Shown here: piece after piece, positions 52,309-61,248 of the stretch
How positions within the stretch are numbered: position 1 is the first letter of the stretch
Layout: every line of letters begins with the position of its first letter
Assembly (NCBI GenBank): GCA_018823835.1
Contig: JAHJHT010000002.1
Span: 1,364,001-1,428,000, forward strand
Length of the DNA stretch: 64,000 nucleotides
Direction of reading: 5' to 3'
Source of the DNA: Alphaproteobacteria bacterium
GTDB taxonomy: Bacteria; Pseudomonadota; Alphaproteobacteria; Rhizobiales; Rhizobiaceae
The notes under the pieces: model-generated
The model's database searches: none
Told to the model about the DNA's origin: nothing
What the model saw: only the letters and a program-made list of their open reading frames with translations
Translations under genes and position numbers: made by a program

Positions 52309-53694
52309 ATGCGCAACAAACTCTTACTGGGCGGCGTTGCCGCCTTGGCACTCCTTACCACTCCACTCATGACGCAGTCCGAAGGCTGGATCGTGGGAAC
52401 CGCTCAGGCTCAAAGCGCTGCAATCAGTGTTGGCGTTTTCTACGACGAGCTGGCGTCGGAAGGCGCATGGGTGAAACATTCCAAGTATCGGTATGTATGG
52501 ATCCCCACCAAAGTTGCAGCTGACTGGACCCCATACACGCATGGGCGTTGGGTCTACACCGAGCGCTACGGTTGGTATTTCGCGTCGGATGAGCCCTTTG
52601 CGTGGGCGGTCTATCACTATGGTCGGTGGGCCTTCGAACCGCAGCTGGGCTGGTATTGGGTTCCAGGGCGGCTATGGGCTCCCGCTTGGGTGAGCTGGCG
52701 TCGCAGCAACGACTATGTCGGCTGGGCGCCCCTTCCGCCAGAAGGTGATGGGCTGTCAGTCAGCGTCAGCATCTCGACCTATGAGCCGCCCCGCAGCCAC
52801 TGGCATTTCGTGCCGGTTCGAAAGTTTGCTTCCCGCGATCTCAGCGTCGTGGTTGTGAACGACAACAGCGTCTACGAGCACACCGAGTATTACGGACCGG
52901 TGACCATCGAGAACAACATCGTCATCAACAATGTCATCAACATCAATTTCGTGCGTGACAACAGCGACGAGGAAGTCGAAGTGGTCGAAGCCAAGGTGGT
53001 CAACGACCCCCGTGATGCGAAGACGGCAGACGGCAGCGCCGTAGTCGCGGTTGAGGGGCAGGTTGGTGAGCCATCCTCGTCCGAGGCTCCGCCTGAAGGC
53101 AAAGAGCCGACTGAGGTGAAGTCCCCCACTGCCGAGCAGGAGGTTGAAGCTACGGCGGACGGAGAGACTACCGAACCTCCGGCGGGCGAAGCGAGCGACG
53201 CTCCTTCCGACACATCGGGTGAATCAGGCCAGAACCCTCAGGCCGAGCCAACCGAGGAGAATCCGGCCACCGCTACTGACGCGGCCAGGCCGGCGGAGGA
53301 TCCGTCCAACGGTGCAACGGATAAGCCCGCGGATGCGACGGAAGGTTCGCAGCCTACAGACCAGGCCCCAGCCGAAGGCGAGACCTCTGACACGACTGAA
53401 GGCAGCGACAGCACGCAGCCGGTGGATCCTGCCCCGAGCGAGGCCGAAAACACGAAGCCGGCCGAGGCAGCCAAACCAGCAGAGGAGGCGCCCGATGCGG
53501 GCGAGGCGGCAGGACAGGCTCCTGCTGCAACGGCCCCGACAGAGCAGCCAGCTGACCAAGCACCGGAAACCGGTGAGGCGACCGACCAGGCGCCCGCCGA
53601 GGTGCCCGCAGAACCGGATGCGTCAGCCGGAAAGGAACAGCAGCCAAAAGCCGACCAGTGTTCGGAAGAAGACAAGGCGGCAGGTCGCTGTTGA
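52309..53694 (+). CDS. Exported DUF6600-like aromatic-repeat protein with acidic Pro/Ala/Glu-rich tail
   Basis: 461 residues from ATG 52309 (AAGGAA 8 nt upstream). A signal peptide ends near AQAQSA. Residues 35-165 carry the Trp/Tyr-rich repeats of the DUF6600 type (YRYVWIPTKVAADWTPYTHG, EPFAWAVYHYGRW, GWYWVPGRLWAPAWVSWR). After about residue 225 the chain becomes a long disordered stretch of Glu, Ala, Pro and Thr. It ends in CSEEDKAAGRC with two Cys. It is probably periplasmic or surface-exposed; function unknown. A strong hairpin follows. Confidence 0.78.
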   Translation: MRNKLLLGGVAALALLTTPLMTQSEGWIVGTAQAQSAAISVGVFYDELASEGAWVKHSKYRYVWIPTKVAADWTPYTHGRWVYTERYGWYFASDEPFAWAVYHYGRWAFEPQLGWYWVPGRLWAPAWVSWRRSNDYVGWAPLPPEGDGLSVSVSISTYEPPRSHWHFVPVRKFASRDLSVVVVNDNSVYEHTEYYGPVTIENNIVINNVININFVRDNSDEEVEVVEAKVVNDPRDAKTADGSAVVAVEGQVGEPSSSEAPPEGKEPTEVKSPTAEQEVEATADGETTEPPAGEASDAPSDTSGESGQNPQAEPTEENPATATDAARPAEDPSNGATDKPADATEGSQPTDQAPAEGETSDTTEGSDSTQPVDPAPSEAENTKPAEAAKPAEEAPDAGEAAGQAPAATAPTEQPADQAPETGEATDQAPAEVPAEPDASAGKEQQPKADQCSEEDKAAGRC

Positions 53695-53720
53695 CCAGTC
53701 TCTAAGTAGGACGAGGTATT

Positions 53721-53749
53721 GGTCCGGCCGCATATCCTGCGGCCGGACC
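53721..53749 (+). terminator. Rho-independent-like hairpin
   Basis: Perfect 11-bp stem GGTCCGGCCGC/GCGGCCGGACC with a 7-nt loop, 26 bp after the stop of the DUF6600-like gene. It is followed by ATCATTTC, only a weak T-run. Confidence 0.6.
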
Positions 53750-53836
53750 ATCATTTCAATCAACTGCGCATCCGTCCGACCAAGTTGTGCACGAAAGCGC
53801 GATTGACATTTCGTTCCAAGCTGGAAGCGGATCTAA

Positions 53837-54208
53837 TTATCGGTATCCTTCGACCCGCGCGCTGACGATCCGGCCGGTCCAAGCGTTCACTCGGACAGAC
53901 CACAAGCGATCGCGGCGAATTGCCCGATATCGGTAGACGTTGCCGTGGCACCTGACCGGCTCCACGCGACGAAATCCTTCATTGCGTACGATCCGGCTGC
54001 CCTCGCGACAGGTGATCGCCTCATAGTCGTCGTCGTCCTCGTCCTCGTCCCACCAGTCACGCTGACGCTCGCGATGGTCCGGATAGCGTTCGGGGTAAGG
54101 CTCTCCGATCGCGATGCCGGCAGAGAATCCGTTGCCGGCGTGGGAGATTGACATCGAAGACGCCATGATTGCGGCGGTGGACAAGGCAGCAAACAGAAAC
54201 TTCTTCAT
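53837..54208 (-). CDS. Small secreted hypothetical protein
   Basis: 123 residues from ATG 54208. A signal peptide (FLFAALSTAAIMASSMSISHA) is followed by an acidic stretch (WWDEDEDDDDYE) and a basic C-terminal domain with two Cys (ITCREGS, VRCHGN). These resemble small periplasmic proteins of rhizobia in which the two Cys may form a disulphide. Function unknown. Confidence 0.65.
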   Translation of the reverse strand: MKKFLFAALSTAAIMASSMSISHAGNGFSAGIAIGEPYPERYPDHRERQRDWWDEDEDDDDYEAITCREGSRIVRNEGFRRVEPVRCHGNVYRYRAIRRDRLWSVRVNAWTGRIVSARVEGYR

Positions 54209-54310
54209 GGGTGTGGTCCTAGCTGACACTGCAAGACCAGATTAGCTCACGAGTGTTGAACACCGACGGAACACGGCATTCACCGGCCATTCATAAAATC
54301 GATCCTGACC

Positions 54311-54820
54311 TCAGGCGCGCCGCAGATTGATCTGGCTGGTGATGACCTCCTTGCCGGTCGTCGGGTCCTTGTCGACGGTAGTCAATTGCATTCCGTTGCT
54401 ACCCTTTTTTTCCACCACGAGGCGCGCATCGCGATCGCCATTCACTTCCTTCGCCCAACGAATGGTGAGATTGATCGCGTTTCCATTGCGACGCCCCTGA
54501 AGCCCCGCCTTTCCGGAGCCAGCACCAAGATACGAGCCCTTGTAGCTTGAGCCGTTCGCCTTCAGGTTGGCGGACACTGCACGAGAAAACATGAAGAGCC
54601 CGCGACAGTTGCCGTTCAGGGCCAATGAGGAGGCCGCAGCGTCGGAATTGAACTTGCAGGATATGCTGACGGGTGATGCGTCTGCGCGGACCTTCACGGT
54701 TCCCGTGCCGGTCCAATTGCCTTCAAGTGAGGTCAAGAAGTCGGATTCTGAGGCCGCGACGACCGACGGTGCAAATGCAATGGAAGCGGCGAGGAGCATC
54801 CTCGCTAGTGAGGTTTTCAT
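54311..54820 (-). CDS. Secreted hypothetical protein, 169 aa
   Basis: The N-terminus is a signal peptide (MLLAASIAFAPSVVAA). The mature chain is beta-rich (SLEGNWTGTGTVKV, KGSYLGAGSGKAG, AINLTIRWAKEVNG), suggesting a lipocalin-like or beta-barrel fold. Two Cys (SCKF, NCRG) may be bridged. It is of a type conserved in Hyphomicrobiales, but I do not know a function. Confidence 0.65.
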   Translation of the reverse strand: MKTSLARMLLAASIAFAPSVVAASESDFLTSLEGNWTGTGTVKVRADASPVSISCKFNSDAAASSLALNGNCRGLFMFSRAVSANLKANGSSYKGSYLGAGSGKAGLQGRRNGNAINLTIRWAKEVNGDRDARLVVEKKGSNGMQLTTVDKDPTTGKEVITSQINLRRA

Positions 54821-55184
54821 TCGAGCGTTCTTTCGTGATCGTTGGGTTTTGTGGCGCCCCGGCCATCGGAAACCGAACGTATAGCCGCGGCGGCGTGAAC
54901 CAGTTCGGAACAGCTCGTTTAGTTAAGGTTCACCAAAGCTTTGGTGCGGTGGAATTGGGCCGAAGCCGTTCCAACGGGTGACGCCCGTGAGACAAACGAT
55001 CGAGCGTCGTTGCTTGAAGGATGTAGGTCTCTACCTTCTCGACGTGGTGTCGTTGCAATCGGCGATAACGCGCATGTTGATTGCCGAAAGGAGACTCGTT
55101 GTGTCTAGCTAACCGCAAAAGGCAATACGGAGTTAGGCTTAGGGAATGCATCCGGCCGGCCAATCGGCCGGATGCATTCCTCGG
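54821..55184. other. Gene-free stretch ending in a strong hairpin
   Basis: About 360 bp with no credible gene. It must hold the promoter of the 169-aa secreted protein. Its right end carries the 55143-55180 hairpin. Confidence 0.4.
55143..55180 (-). terminator. Perfect 16-bp hairpin after the OmpA-type gene
   Basis: Arms GGAATGCATCCGGCCG and CGGCCGGATGCATTCC are exactly complementary around a 6-nt loop. The hairpin lies 4 bp after the stop of the OmpA-type gene. It is probably its terminator, although the T-run is missing. Confidence 0.6.
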
Positions 55185-57329
55185 TCAGCGTCCCGCGCGC
55201 AGCAGCGGCGTGATGCGGCGTATTGCGACCCGGCGGTTCTCCCGCTCGGGCGCCTGGGTAATGATCTTGAGCTGCTGCTCGCCATAGCCCTGCGTCACCA
55301 GGTTTTCCGGGGGTATGTCGAAATCCTCGGAGAGCGCCACCGCCACCGCTTCGGCACGTTGGTCTGATAACAGCAGATTTGCCTGCTCCGAACCGACAGC
55401 ATCCGTGTGACCCTCGATCAGGAAGATCTCGTCCGGGTTCTTGCGGACCAGGTCCTCGATGGCCTGGCCTACGCTGTCCAGCGAGTCGAGCTGGTCTAGA
55501 CCGATAGCCGCGCTGCCAAAAGCGAAGGTGATGGTGTCCAGATCAACGCGGCGCACCTTTTCGCGCAGGCGGTCGCTGTAGCGTACCTCGTCCAATGTAT
55601 AGGCACGCTCCACTCGCTCTACCGGCGGCGCAACAAGCGTCTCCTGGATCTGGCGGCGCGAAGCCCGTCTGGTCTCCACGATGTATTCGTCGCGGGGGAT
55701 GCGCAGCACGAGAGGCGGCAGCGGATCAATTTCTCCATAGTGCCTGCCTCGCCTGGGTGTCTTTTCGATATCGCGATTATCGATCAGGACGATCCTGCGA
55801 CCGCCTGGAAGAACCCGGGTGCGAAGAAGGATATCGCCGTAACGGTCGCGCAATGTGACGATCTTGACACCATTTTCTCGGTAGACGGTCGTGCGCGTCT
55901 GGCCCCTCCCCAGATCCTCGACCTCGACGTCGCGCGCTCCTGACAGGAACCGATCGCTCTCTCTGTTTGGCTGAATGACCAGCTGGTCGCCGAGGCGGAT
56001 GATGATGCGGTCGCCCTGGCGTTTTACGACTTCGCCGCGATCAGCACGGTCGCCGTTTGTGCGTTCGGCGCGCTCGTTGCCGGTGGAATCCAGCTGCTGC
56101 GGGTTCCGCGTCTGGTTGCGTCTGTCCCGTTCTCGCTGTCGCTTGCTTCGCGCATCGTTAGCGTCCTCGTCGGGTTCAGCTTGATCGGGGGCCGCCTGCT
56201 CCTGCAAGACCTCAACGCGCTTTCGTTCCCGGTCGAGCTTCTTGCGCAGTCGGCGCAATTCCTCGACCTCCGCGCTTCCGCGCTGGATCTGGATTTGCTG
56301 CTCTACGGGCGAGGCGCCTTTTGCAACCGGGGCCGGTTCGGACGGTTCAGGCGCCACGGGAGACGCCTTCAACTGCTCGCGACGGCGCTGGCGTTCTTGT
56401 CGCCGCTTTTCGCGGAGGTTGCCGGGCTGGCCGGTCGGCGAAACCTCGTTGGACTGGGTGGGGGCCGGCGCGATTTGGTCTTCTGCGGCATCATCAATCG
56501 AGTGTTGCTCTGCGGCCCTGTCGTCACGCCTTTTCTTGCGACGCTCCTCGCGCGTCATTTCCGGCTGCTCGGATTCGGGGGCGGCCGGTCTTGCCTGTTG
56601 GACGGCACGGGCTGCTTCTTCCTCTGCAGCCCTTAAGGCCTCCTCCTCGGCGGCCTTGGCCGCGCGCTCCGCTTTCTTCCTGGCGCGGACATTTTCTTCA
56701 GCGGCCTGAGCGGCTTCCTCTTCGGCGATCTTGGCAGCTTCTTCCTCTGCAGCCCTTAAGGCCTCCTCCTCGGCGGCCCTGGCCGCGCGCTCCGCTTTCT
56801 TTCTGGTGCGGGCATTTTCTTCAGCGGCCTGTGCGGCTTCCTCTTCGGCGATCTTGGCTGCCTCCTCATCCGCAACCCTTTGAGCCTCAGCCTGCTCGGC
56901 TTTCCTGGCATTCCTTTCGGCTTGGGCGGCATTCTTGCTCGCCGACCGGAAGTCGGCCTGCTTCTCTTCGGCAAAAGCTTCGGCTTCTTTGGCAGCTCTT
57001 CTGGCTGCGCGGGCATCTTCCACAGCCTCCTCCGCCCGGGCGGCAGCCTCACCGGCAGCCTGCTGTTCCGCTTCGCCGCCCTTGGCTGCTGCCCGTTCGG
57101 CACGTTTTACTTCTCTGACAGCCAATTTGGCTGCTTCCTCCGCCTCGGCTGCAATGGCAGCGGCGTAAGAAGCCTGCTCGGCGGCACGCGCAGCCTCCTC
57201 CTCGAGGAGCGGCAACATCTCTGCCTGTGCCACCAGTAATGTCCGGGGTGAGATCTCCTCAGCAGAGACAGCATGTGTAAGCGCCAATACCGAAACGGAA
57301 CCAATCAGTAGGAGAGTGCGGAAAGTCAT
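55185..57329 (-). CDS. OmpA-family peptidoglycan-binding protein with long Ala/Glu coiled coil
   Basis: 714 residues from ATG 57329 with GGAGAC upstream. A Sec signal (LLLIGSVSVLALTHAVSA) leads to a roughly 230-residue Ala/Glu/Arg-rich coiled coil that includes a 41-residue tandem duplication. A disordered linker with many Arg follows, then a beta-rich domain, then the OmpA C-terminal domain (IEGHTDAVGS, LLLSDQRAEAVA, TQGYGEQQL) that binds peptidoglycan. The layout suggests an envelope-spanning tether or spacer. Related proteins occur in rhizobia. Confidence 0.85.
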   Translation of the reverse strand: MTFRTLLLIGSVSVLALTHAVSAEEISPRTLLVAQAEMLPLLEEEAARAAEQASYAAAIAAEAEEAAKLAVREVKRAERAAAKGGEAEQQAAGEAAARAEEAVEDARAARRAAKEAEAFAEEKQADFRSASKNAAQAERNARKAEQAEAQRVADEEAAKIAEEEAAQAAEENARTRKKAERAARAAEEEALRAAEEEAAKIAEEEAAQAAEENVRARKKAERAAKAAEEEALRAAEEEAARAVQQARPAAPESEQPEMTREERRKKRRDDRAAEQHSIDDAAEDQIAPAPTQSNEVSPTGQPGNLREKRRQERQRRREQLKASPVAPEPSEPAPVAKGASPVEQQIQIQRGSAEVEELRRLRKKLDRERKRVEVLQEQAAPDQAEPDEDANDARSKRQRERDRRNQTRNPQQLDSTGNERAERTNGDRADRGEVVKRQGDRIIIRLGDQLVIQPNRESDRFLSGARDVEVEDLGRGQTRTTVYRENGVKIVTLRDRYGDILLRTRVLPGGRRIVLIDNRDIEKTPRRGRHYGEIDPLPPLVLRIPRDEYIVETRRASRRQIQETLVAPPVERVERAYTLDEVRYSDRLREKVRRVDLDTITFAFGSAAIGLDQLDSLDSVGQAIEDLVRKNPDEIFLIEGHTDAVGSEQANLLLSDQRAEAVAVALSEDFDIPPENLVTQGYGEQQLKIITQAPERENRRVAIRRITPLLRAGR
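56605..56880 (-). repeat. 123-bp tandem duplication in the OmpA-type gene
   Basis: The segment beginning CCCTTAAGGCC at 56630 recurs at 56753, a period of 123 bp, with few differences. It encodes a 41-residue repeat in the coiled coil (AAEEEALRAAEEEAAKIAEE). The recent copy suggests length variation. Confidence 0.75.
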
Positions 57330-57951
57330 TCGATTTTGTCTCCATTTGCGGCGCAACGGCGCGGCTGGGAATTTGACACTGAGTTAATCGACAGGGCCTG
57401 AACTGCAGATGAATAGTGGTGCACCGCGAAGTCGCGAGTTCCGGGTGAGGGTTGCGATATTTGCTGCGAGACAGATTCACCTTGAACCGCCTTCGGCTGG
57501 AATGCGTCCAGATGGGCGGTAGGCGAAGCCCGCCAGCCAAGGTGGGGCTCGGTCAGCGGGCTCCTTGTTGGCCACCTCTGGCATTGGGACTCATTGGCGG
57601 CCTATCCTAAGAAACATTGGCAACGGAAATGGTTCCGCCAAGACGTGTCCCCCGGCCCGTATTGCATTTTGTAAGGATGAGAGCGTCTGTTCGATTGGCG
57701 TCTCCGCAGCGGCACCAATCAAGGTTGTATTGGCTGCGTGCGACAAGTCATCGAGCTTTGGATACAGCATCAACGACAAGAACTACGCTAAGGGAGGCAA
57801 CGGTTGGCCCAAGGTTGTGACAAAAGAGGCCCGCCGCCCGATTGGGATGGGGCGACGGGCCATGTGCAGCCTTGATCCATTTCAGCGAGGGCTTCCGCGG
57901 ATCAGACAGCAGCACCCGGGATTTTCTTGGTCAGAGTGCCAAGAAATCAGT
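57330..57951. other. Gene-free stretch (about 620 bp)
   Basis: No credible gene. An imperfect GC-rich inverted repeat lies around 57831-57865. Confidence 0.4.
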
Positions 57952-58203
57952 CTAGCGCTTTATCGCTCTCGCAATCGCGATCAGAAGGCTCGCTCCGATG
58001 AAGCCGGCGATCAGGTAGCCAATCCACCCACCCAGTGAGACCCCGATCAATCCAAGCAGGATATTAGCGACGACGGCACCTACGATGCCAAGAACAATGT
58101 TCATGAGCACGCCCATGTTGCTCTTCATGAACATCTCGGCGAGCCAACCCGCCAAACCGCCGATGATAATAGCTGCCAGCCAGCCCACGCCTGCGTCTTC
58201 CAT
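57952..58203 (-). CDS. GlsB/YeaQ/YmgE-family membrane protein
   Basis: 83 residues with three hydrophobic helices and the family glycine pattern (IIIGGLAGWLAEMFMK, GIVGAVVANILLG, GWIGYLIAGFIGASLLI). Such transglycosylase-associated proteins are induced in stress and sit in the inner membrane; the molecular role is not known. Confidence 0.85.
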   Translation of the reverse strand: MEDAGVGWLAAIIIGGLAGWLAEMFMKSNMGVLMNIVLGIVGAVVANILLGLIGVSLGGWIGYLIAGFIGASLLIAIARAIKR

Positions 58204-58303
58204 CTTATTCCCCTTTGCTTGCGGCCGATCTCGACCCGTTAAAATGAAATCTAGCTAGTGACGATCCGATTTGCGCTTAGCGCCTCGGCCAAGTGCCTGC
58301 CTA

Positions 58304-58552
58304 TCAATACCCGTCGGGGCAGCGTGCGATGTATCTGCGCCCTGCTCTATCACGGTAGTAACATTTACCCGGTTCGTTGGCGGAACCGATCAGCGCACCA
58401 GCGGCCGCACCAACTGCGCCACCAATCAGGGCGCCCTCCGCCGTGTTGCCTGGGGCTGCCACTGCAGCACCAACGGCGGCTCCGCCCAGTCCGCCAATGG
58501 CCGCGCCACGTTCGGTCTGCGAGCATGCAGCCAGTGGGATCAGACACATCAC
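58304..58552 (-). CDS. Glycine-zipper lipoprotein with a damaged start
   Basis: 82 residues if started at GTG 58552. The lipobox LAAC is at residues 7-10 and a glycine zipper (GAAIGGLGGAAVGAAVAA) follows, as in rickettsia 17-kDa-antigen-like small lipoproteins. The signal peptide is too short. A GGAGG site lies 5 nt before the bases GAT-AGAAACACC, where one missing G would restore ATG-AGA-AAC and add a normal signal (RNTIFVVMCLIPLAAC). So the gene has either lost its start by a one-base deletion or uses the GTG. Confidence 0.65.
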   Translation of the reverse strand: MMCLIPLAACSQTERGAAIGGLGGAAVGAAVAAPGNTAEGALIGGAVGAAAGALIGSANEPGKCYYRDRAGRRYIARCPDGY

Positions 58553-58763
58553 GACAAATATGGTGTTTCTATCTCAACCTCCCAAGGGTTCCAATCCGCA
58601 TCCACAATGCGCGGGAGATCGAATCGATCCGAGGGAGCAGCGCAGAAAAGCGAAACGGTTCATTATTTAGGGATGCTGTCGCTCGATGGGAGCTTGTCGT
58701 CCCTCCGCCAGGCATCTCGGAACATTGTCGCGCCACCTCGGTTTCAGACCTCGCGAGGTGGAA

Positions 58764-58943
58764 ATGAAATTGTTCGAACTTGTTATGGCTCGGCTATCTG
58801 AAAGCTGGCGCCGACGACGATTTATACGACACGCGAGGGAAGAGGCTGAGGCAATGGACAAAGCCAAGCGGGAGTTCGCTAGGCGCTACCCTCGGATATT
58901 CGACAATCCGAAATCCGATGAGCATACGGGCGAAAGAGACTAG
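58764..58943 (+). CDS. Small charged hypothetical protein, 59 aa
   Basis: ATG 58764 with GAGGTG upstream. Rich in Arg, Glu and Lys and predicted helical (MARLSESWRRRRFIRHAR, EEAEAMDKAKREFARRYP). No signal peptide. Not recognised, but its composition is like real small proteins of this group. Confidence 0.5.
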   Translation: MKLFELVMARLSESWRRRRFIRHAREEAEAMDKAKREFARRYPRIFDNPKSDEHTGERD

Positions 58944-59625
58944 GTTCCCGACTTTTTGGTCTGGCCCAACCAGGAATGGCCGTCGCTCCAAGTTGTTTAG
59001 CGATGTGCCTGTCGCTCTATGGGGGCACTCTCAAAGAAGCCGCACGCATTTGTCTTGTCAGGAGGAACGCAATGGGTTCCTCCCCGTTCTCGATCCGATG
59101 GGCGCCGCCGGGACGGTAATCGACCCGCCCGCACAGTTCCGGACCTACGTGACTACAAACAGTCTGGATCCGGTTTACCTGGAAGGCGAGGTAGTCGTTG
59201 GCGCCGGAGTGCAAGACAGGTCAAGCTGCGAGATATCCCAGACTATGAGTATCGTACGTCTACATCAATGGGCAGCCTGTCCTGGTTGACTCCAGACACG
59301 CTAGATCGTGTATGTACGATAGAACTGGCGTGTGCGCAGCCGTCGGAAAGCCGCCGATGGCTGTGCACATGTTGGCCAGCAAAACATCCGACCCGAATGT
59401 GGAAGTAGGTGCTTCCGCAGCCTGATTGCAACTTTGCCGACACCGTCCGCTCCCGGCCGACTTTCTACCAGTCTGCTTTGCACTCAAGCCAGCCGTCAGA
59501 CAAATTCCGCCATCGCTTGAAAGCTGACGTCCTCGGTCAGCCGCTGTTGATCAGCTGGGGGCTCGCGTGCAACGCGGGCCCGAAACTGTTAGGTTCCCAC
59601 AGCCGATTGCCTGAGGATCCACGAC
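58944..59625. other. Gene-free stretch with one dispersed repeat
   Basis: About 680 bp without a credible gene. It contains the element at 59475-59534 and the promoter region of the next gene. Confidence 0.4.
59475..59534 (+). repeat. Dispersed 60-nt element, copy 6
   Basis: Starts GCTTTGCACTCAAGCC and has AAGCTGACGTCC 46 nt after the start; somewhat shortened in the first motif. Confidence 0.6.
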
Positions 59626-60684
59626 ATGCCGGGCCGAAAGGTACGCTACTTCGAGAGCTTCGACGGTGCCCAGATTGCCTATGCGATCTCGGGGAGCGGC
59701 CCGCCAGTGGTGCTGATGCCGAGTTGGCTGACACATCTCGAATATCAGGATCGCAGCGTGGCATGGCAGCCTTGGCTCGAAGTGCTTGAATCGCGGTACA
59801 CGCTCGTCAGATACGACCCAAGAGGGTGCGGCATGTCGGAACGCGATGTATCGGATCTTTCCTTCGAAACTTGGGTCCGCGACTTCGAGGGACTCGTCGA
59901 GAAGCTGGGATTGGAGCAATTCGCTACGATCGGCATCTGCCAGGGTGGCGCCGTCGCAATCAATTACGCCGAAAGGAACCCTGGACGGATTAGTCATCTC
60001 ATCCTCTACGGCGCCTACGCAAGGGGCAGAAACAGGCGGTCATCACCTCCCCTTGAACCCGAAAAGGCCAGGGTAATGATTGAGATGATCGAATTGGGAT
60101 GGAGAGACTCGGACCGCGCCTTCATGCGTTCCTTCGCAACACAGTTCCAGCCCGAAGGCTCGATGGAGCACTTGAGTTCTTGGTGCGAACTGCAACGGCG
60201 CGCGACCTGTGCGCGAAACGCCGTGGAATTGACGCGCATCATGTTTGAGATCGACATCAGCCGGGCCGCAGAACGCATAACCTGCCCTACGCTGGTTGCC
60301 CATGGCGACCGCGACGCGGTTGCCCCTGTCGAGGAGGGTAGATTCCTTGCGCAGACTATCCCGAACGCGACTTTCCTGGAGCTCGATACTCCAAACCATC
60401 TAATGCTTCGCGGCGAGCCAGCATGGCGCGTGTTCACCGAGGCGATGCACGAATTCCTGCCAACCGCGACGGCGGACAAAGCCGAGTTCTCGGCACTTAC
60501 CGCGCGTGAGAGCGAAGTCCTGCATCTGGTTGCACGCGGCCTCGACAATCATGCAATCGGCGCGCGATTGTCGATCACTGAAAAAACCGTTCGAAACCAC
60601 CTCTCGGCCATACTCGACAAGCTTGGATCAGCGACACGCGTGGAGGCGGTTGTCCGAGCTCGCGAAGCAGGCTACGGCATCTAG
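59626..60684 (+). CDS. Alpha/beta hydrolase fused to a LuxR-type DNA-binding domain
   Basis: 352 residues. Residues 1-275 form an alpha/beta hydrolase (PPVVLMPSWLTH, VRYDPRGCGMSER, nucleophile elbow GICQGGAV with Cys105 in place of the usual Ser, VAHGDRDAVAPVEEG, and a late His in DTPNHLML). Residues 285-350 form a LuxR-type helix-turn-helix (LTARESEVLHLVARGLDNHA, then LSITEKTVRNHLSAIL). The hydrolase part may bind or turn over a small signal that controls DNA binding. No cognate synthase is seen. Confidence 0.88.
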   Translation: MPGRKVRYFESFDGAQIAYAISGSGPPVVLMPSWLTHLEYQDRSVAWQPWLEVLESRYTLVRYDPRGCGMSERDVSDLSFETWVRDFEGLVEKLGLEQFATIGICQGGAVAINYAERNPGRISHLILYGAYARGRNRRSSPPLEPEKARVMIEMIELGWRDSDRAFMRSFATQFQPEGSMEHLSSWCELQRRATCARNAVELTRIMFEIDISRAAERITCPTLVAHGDRDAVAPVEEGRFLAQTIPNATFLELDTPNHLMLRGEPAWRVFTEAMHEFLPTATADKAEFSALTARESEVLHLVARGLDNHAIGARLSITEKTVRNHLSAILDKLGSATRVEAVVRAREAGYGI

Positions 60685-60829
60685 GGTCGCCCGGGACCCC
60701 GGACCCACCTATTCTCTCACCACCGTCACGATTCTTCGCCGCTCTGGGACATCGGCCTCATGCGAGCGACCATAGCGCGGTCTATGATTCCTCGCTCAGG
60801 CCGGCACTGCCGCAGGCCTTCTGGAGGAA

Positions 60830-61153
60830 ATGATGTCCGCACACCTCGCGCCACATATCCACCGCGTCGCCCCGCTCGGCGCGGCGATCATGTTCGTCTT
60901 TGGAGTGCATCAATCCGCTGGCGCCGACGACCAATCCTGCATCAGTTCAATGTCAATCGATGAATTGAAAAGCGTTTACCTCGGGTGCGAGCAAGCCGCC
61001 ACAACCAGCAGGCTGAACGGAGGGGACGCCATGTACTGTTCGATGGTGTACGAGGAGCTTAAGGATAAAGCTTTCCGGGGAGAATTCAGGCGCATCACAT
61101 CCTGGTTGGACCGGAACTGCCTGCGGTGCAGTCCAGAGTCGGAGAAACGTTGA
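60830..61153 (+). CDS. Small secreted hypothetical protein, 107 aa
   Basis: GGAGGAA lies just before two adjacent ATGs (60830, 60833). A probable signal peptide (PLGAAIMFVFGVHQSAGA) precedes a helical domain with four Cys (SCISSMS, LGCEQAA, MYCSMVYEEL, RNCLRC). Similar small periplasmic proteins occur in rhizobia. Function unknown. Confidence 0.65.
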   Translation: MMSAHLAPHIHRVAPLGAAIMFVFGVHQSAGADDQSCISSMSIDELKSVYLGCEQAATTSRLNGGDAMYCSMVYEELKDKAFRGEFRRITSWLDRNCLRCSPESEKR

Positions 61154-61187
61154 CGCATGCCTGAGGCGTTCTTACTGCGACCCGCAG

Positions 61188-61248
61188 GATTGCGCCCTAT
61201 ATCCGAAGTCAAGCGATCGGTGGCCTCGGCCCGTAAGCGGACGGTGCG
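61188..61248 (+). repeat. Dispersed 60-nt element, copy 7
   Basis: Starts GATTGCGCCCTATATCCG and has AAGCGGACGG 47 nt after the start. It lies in the 256-bp gap between the small secreted protein and the receiver gene. Confidence 0.55.
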
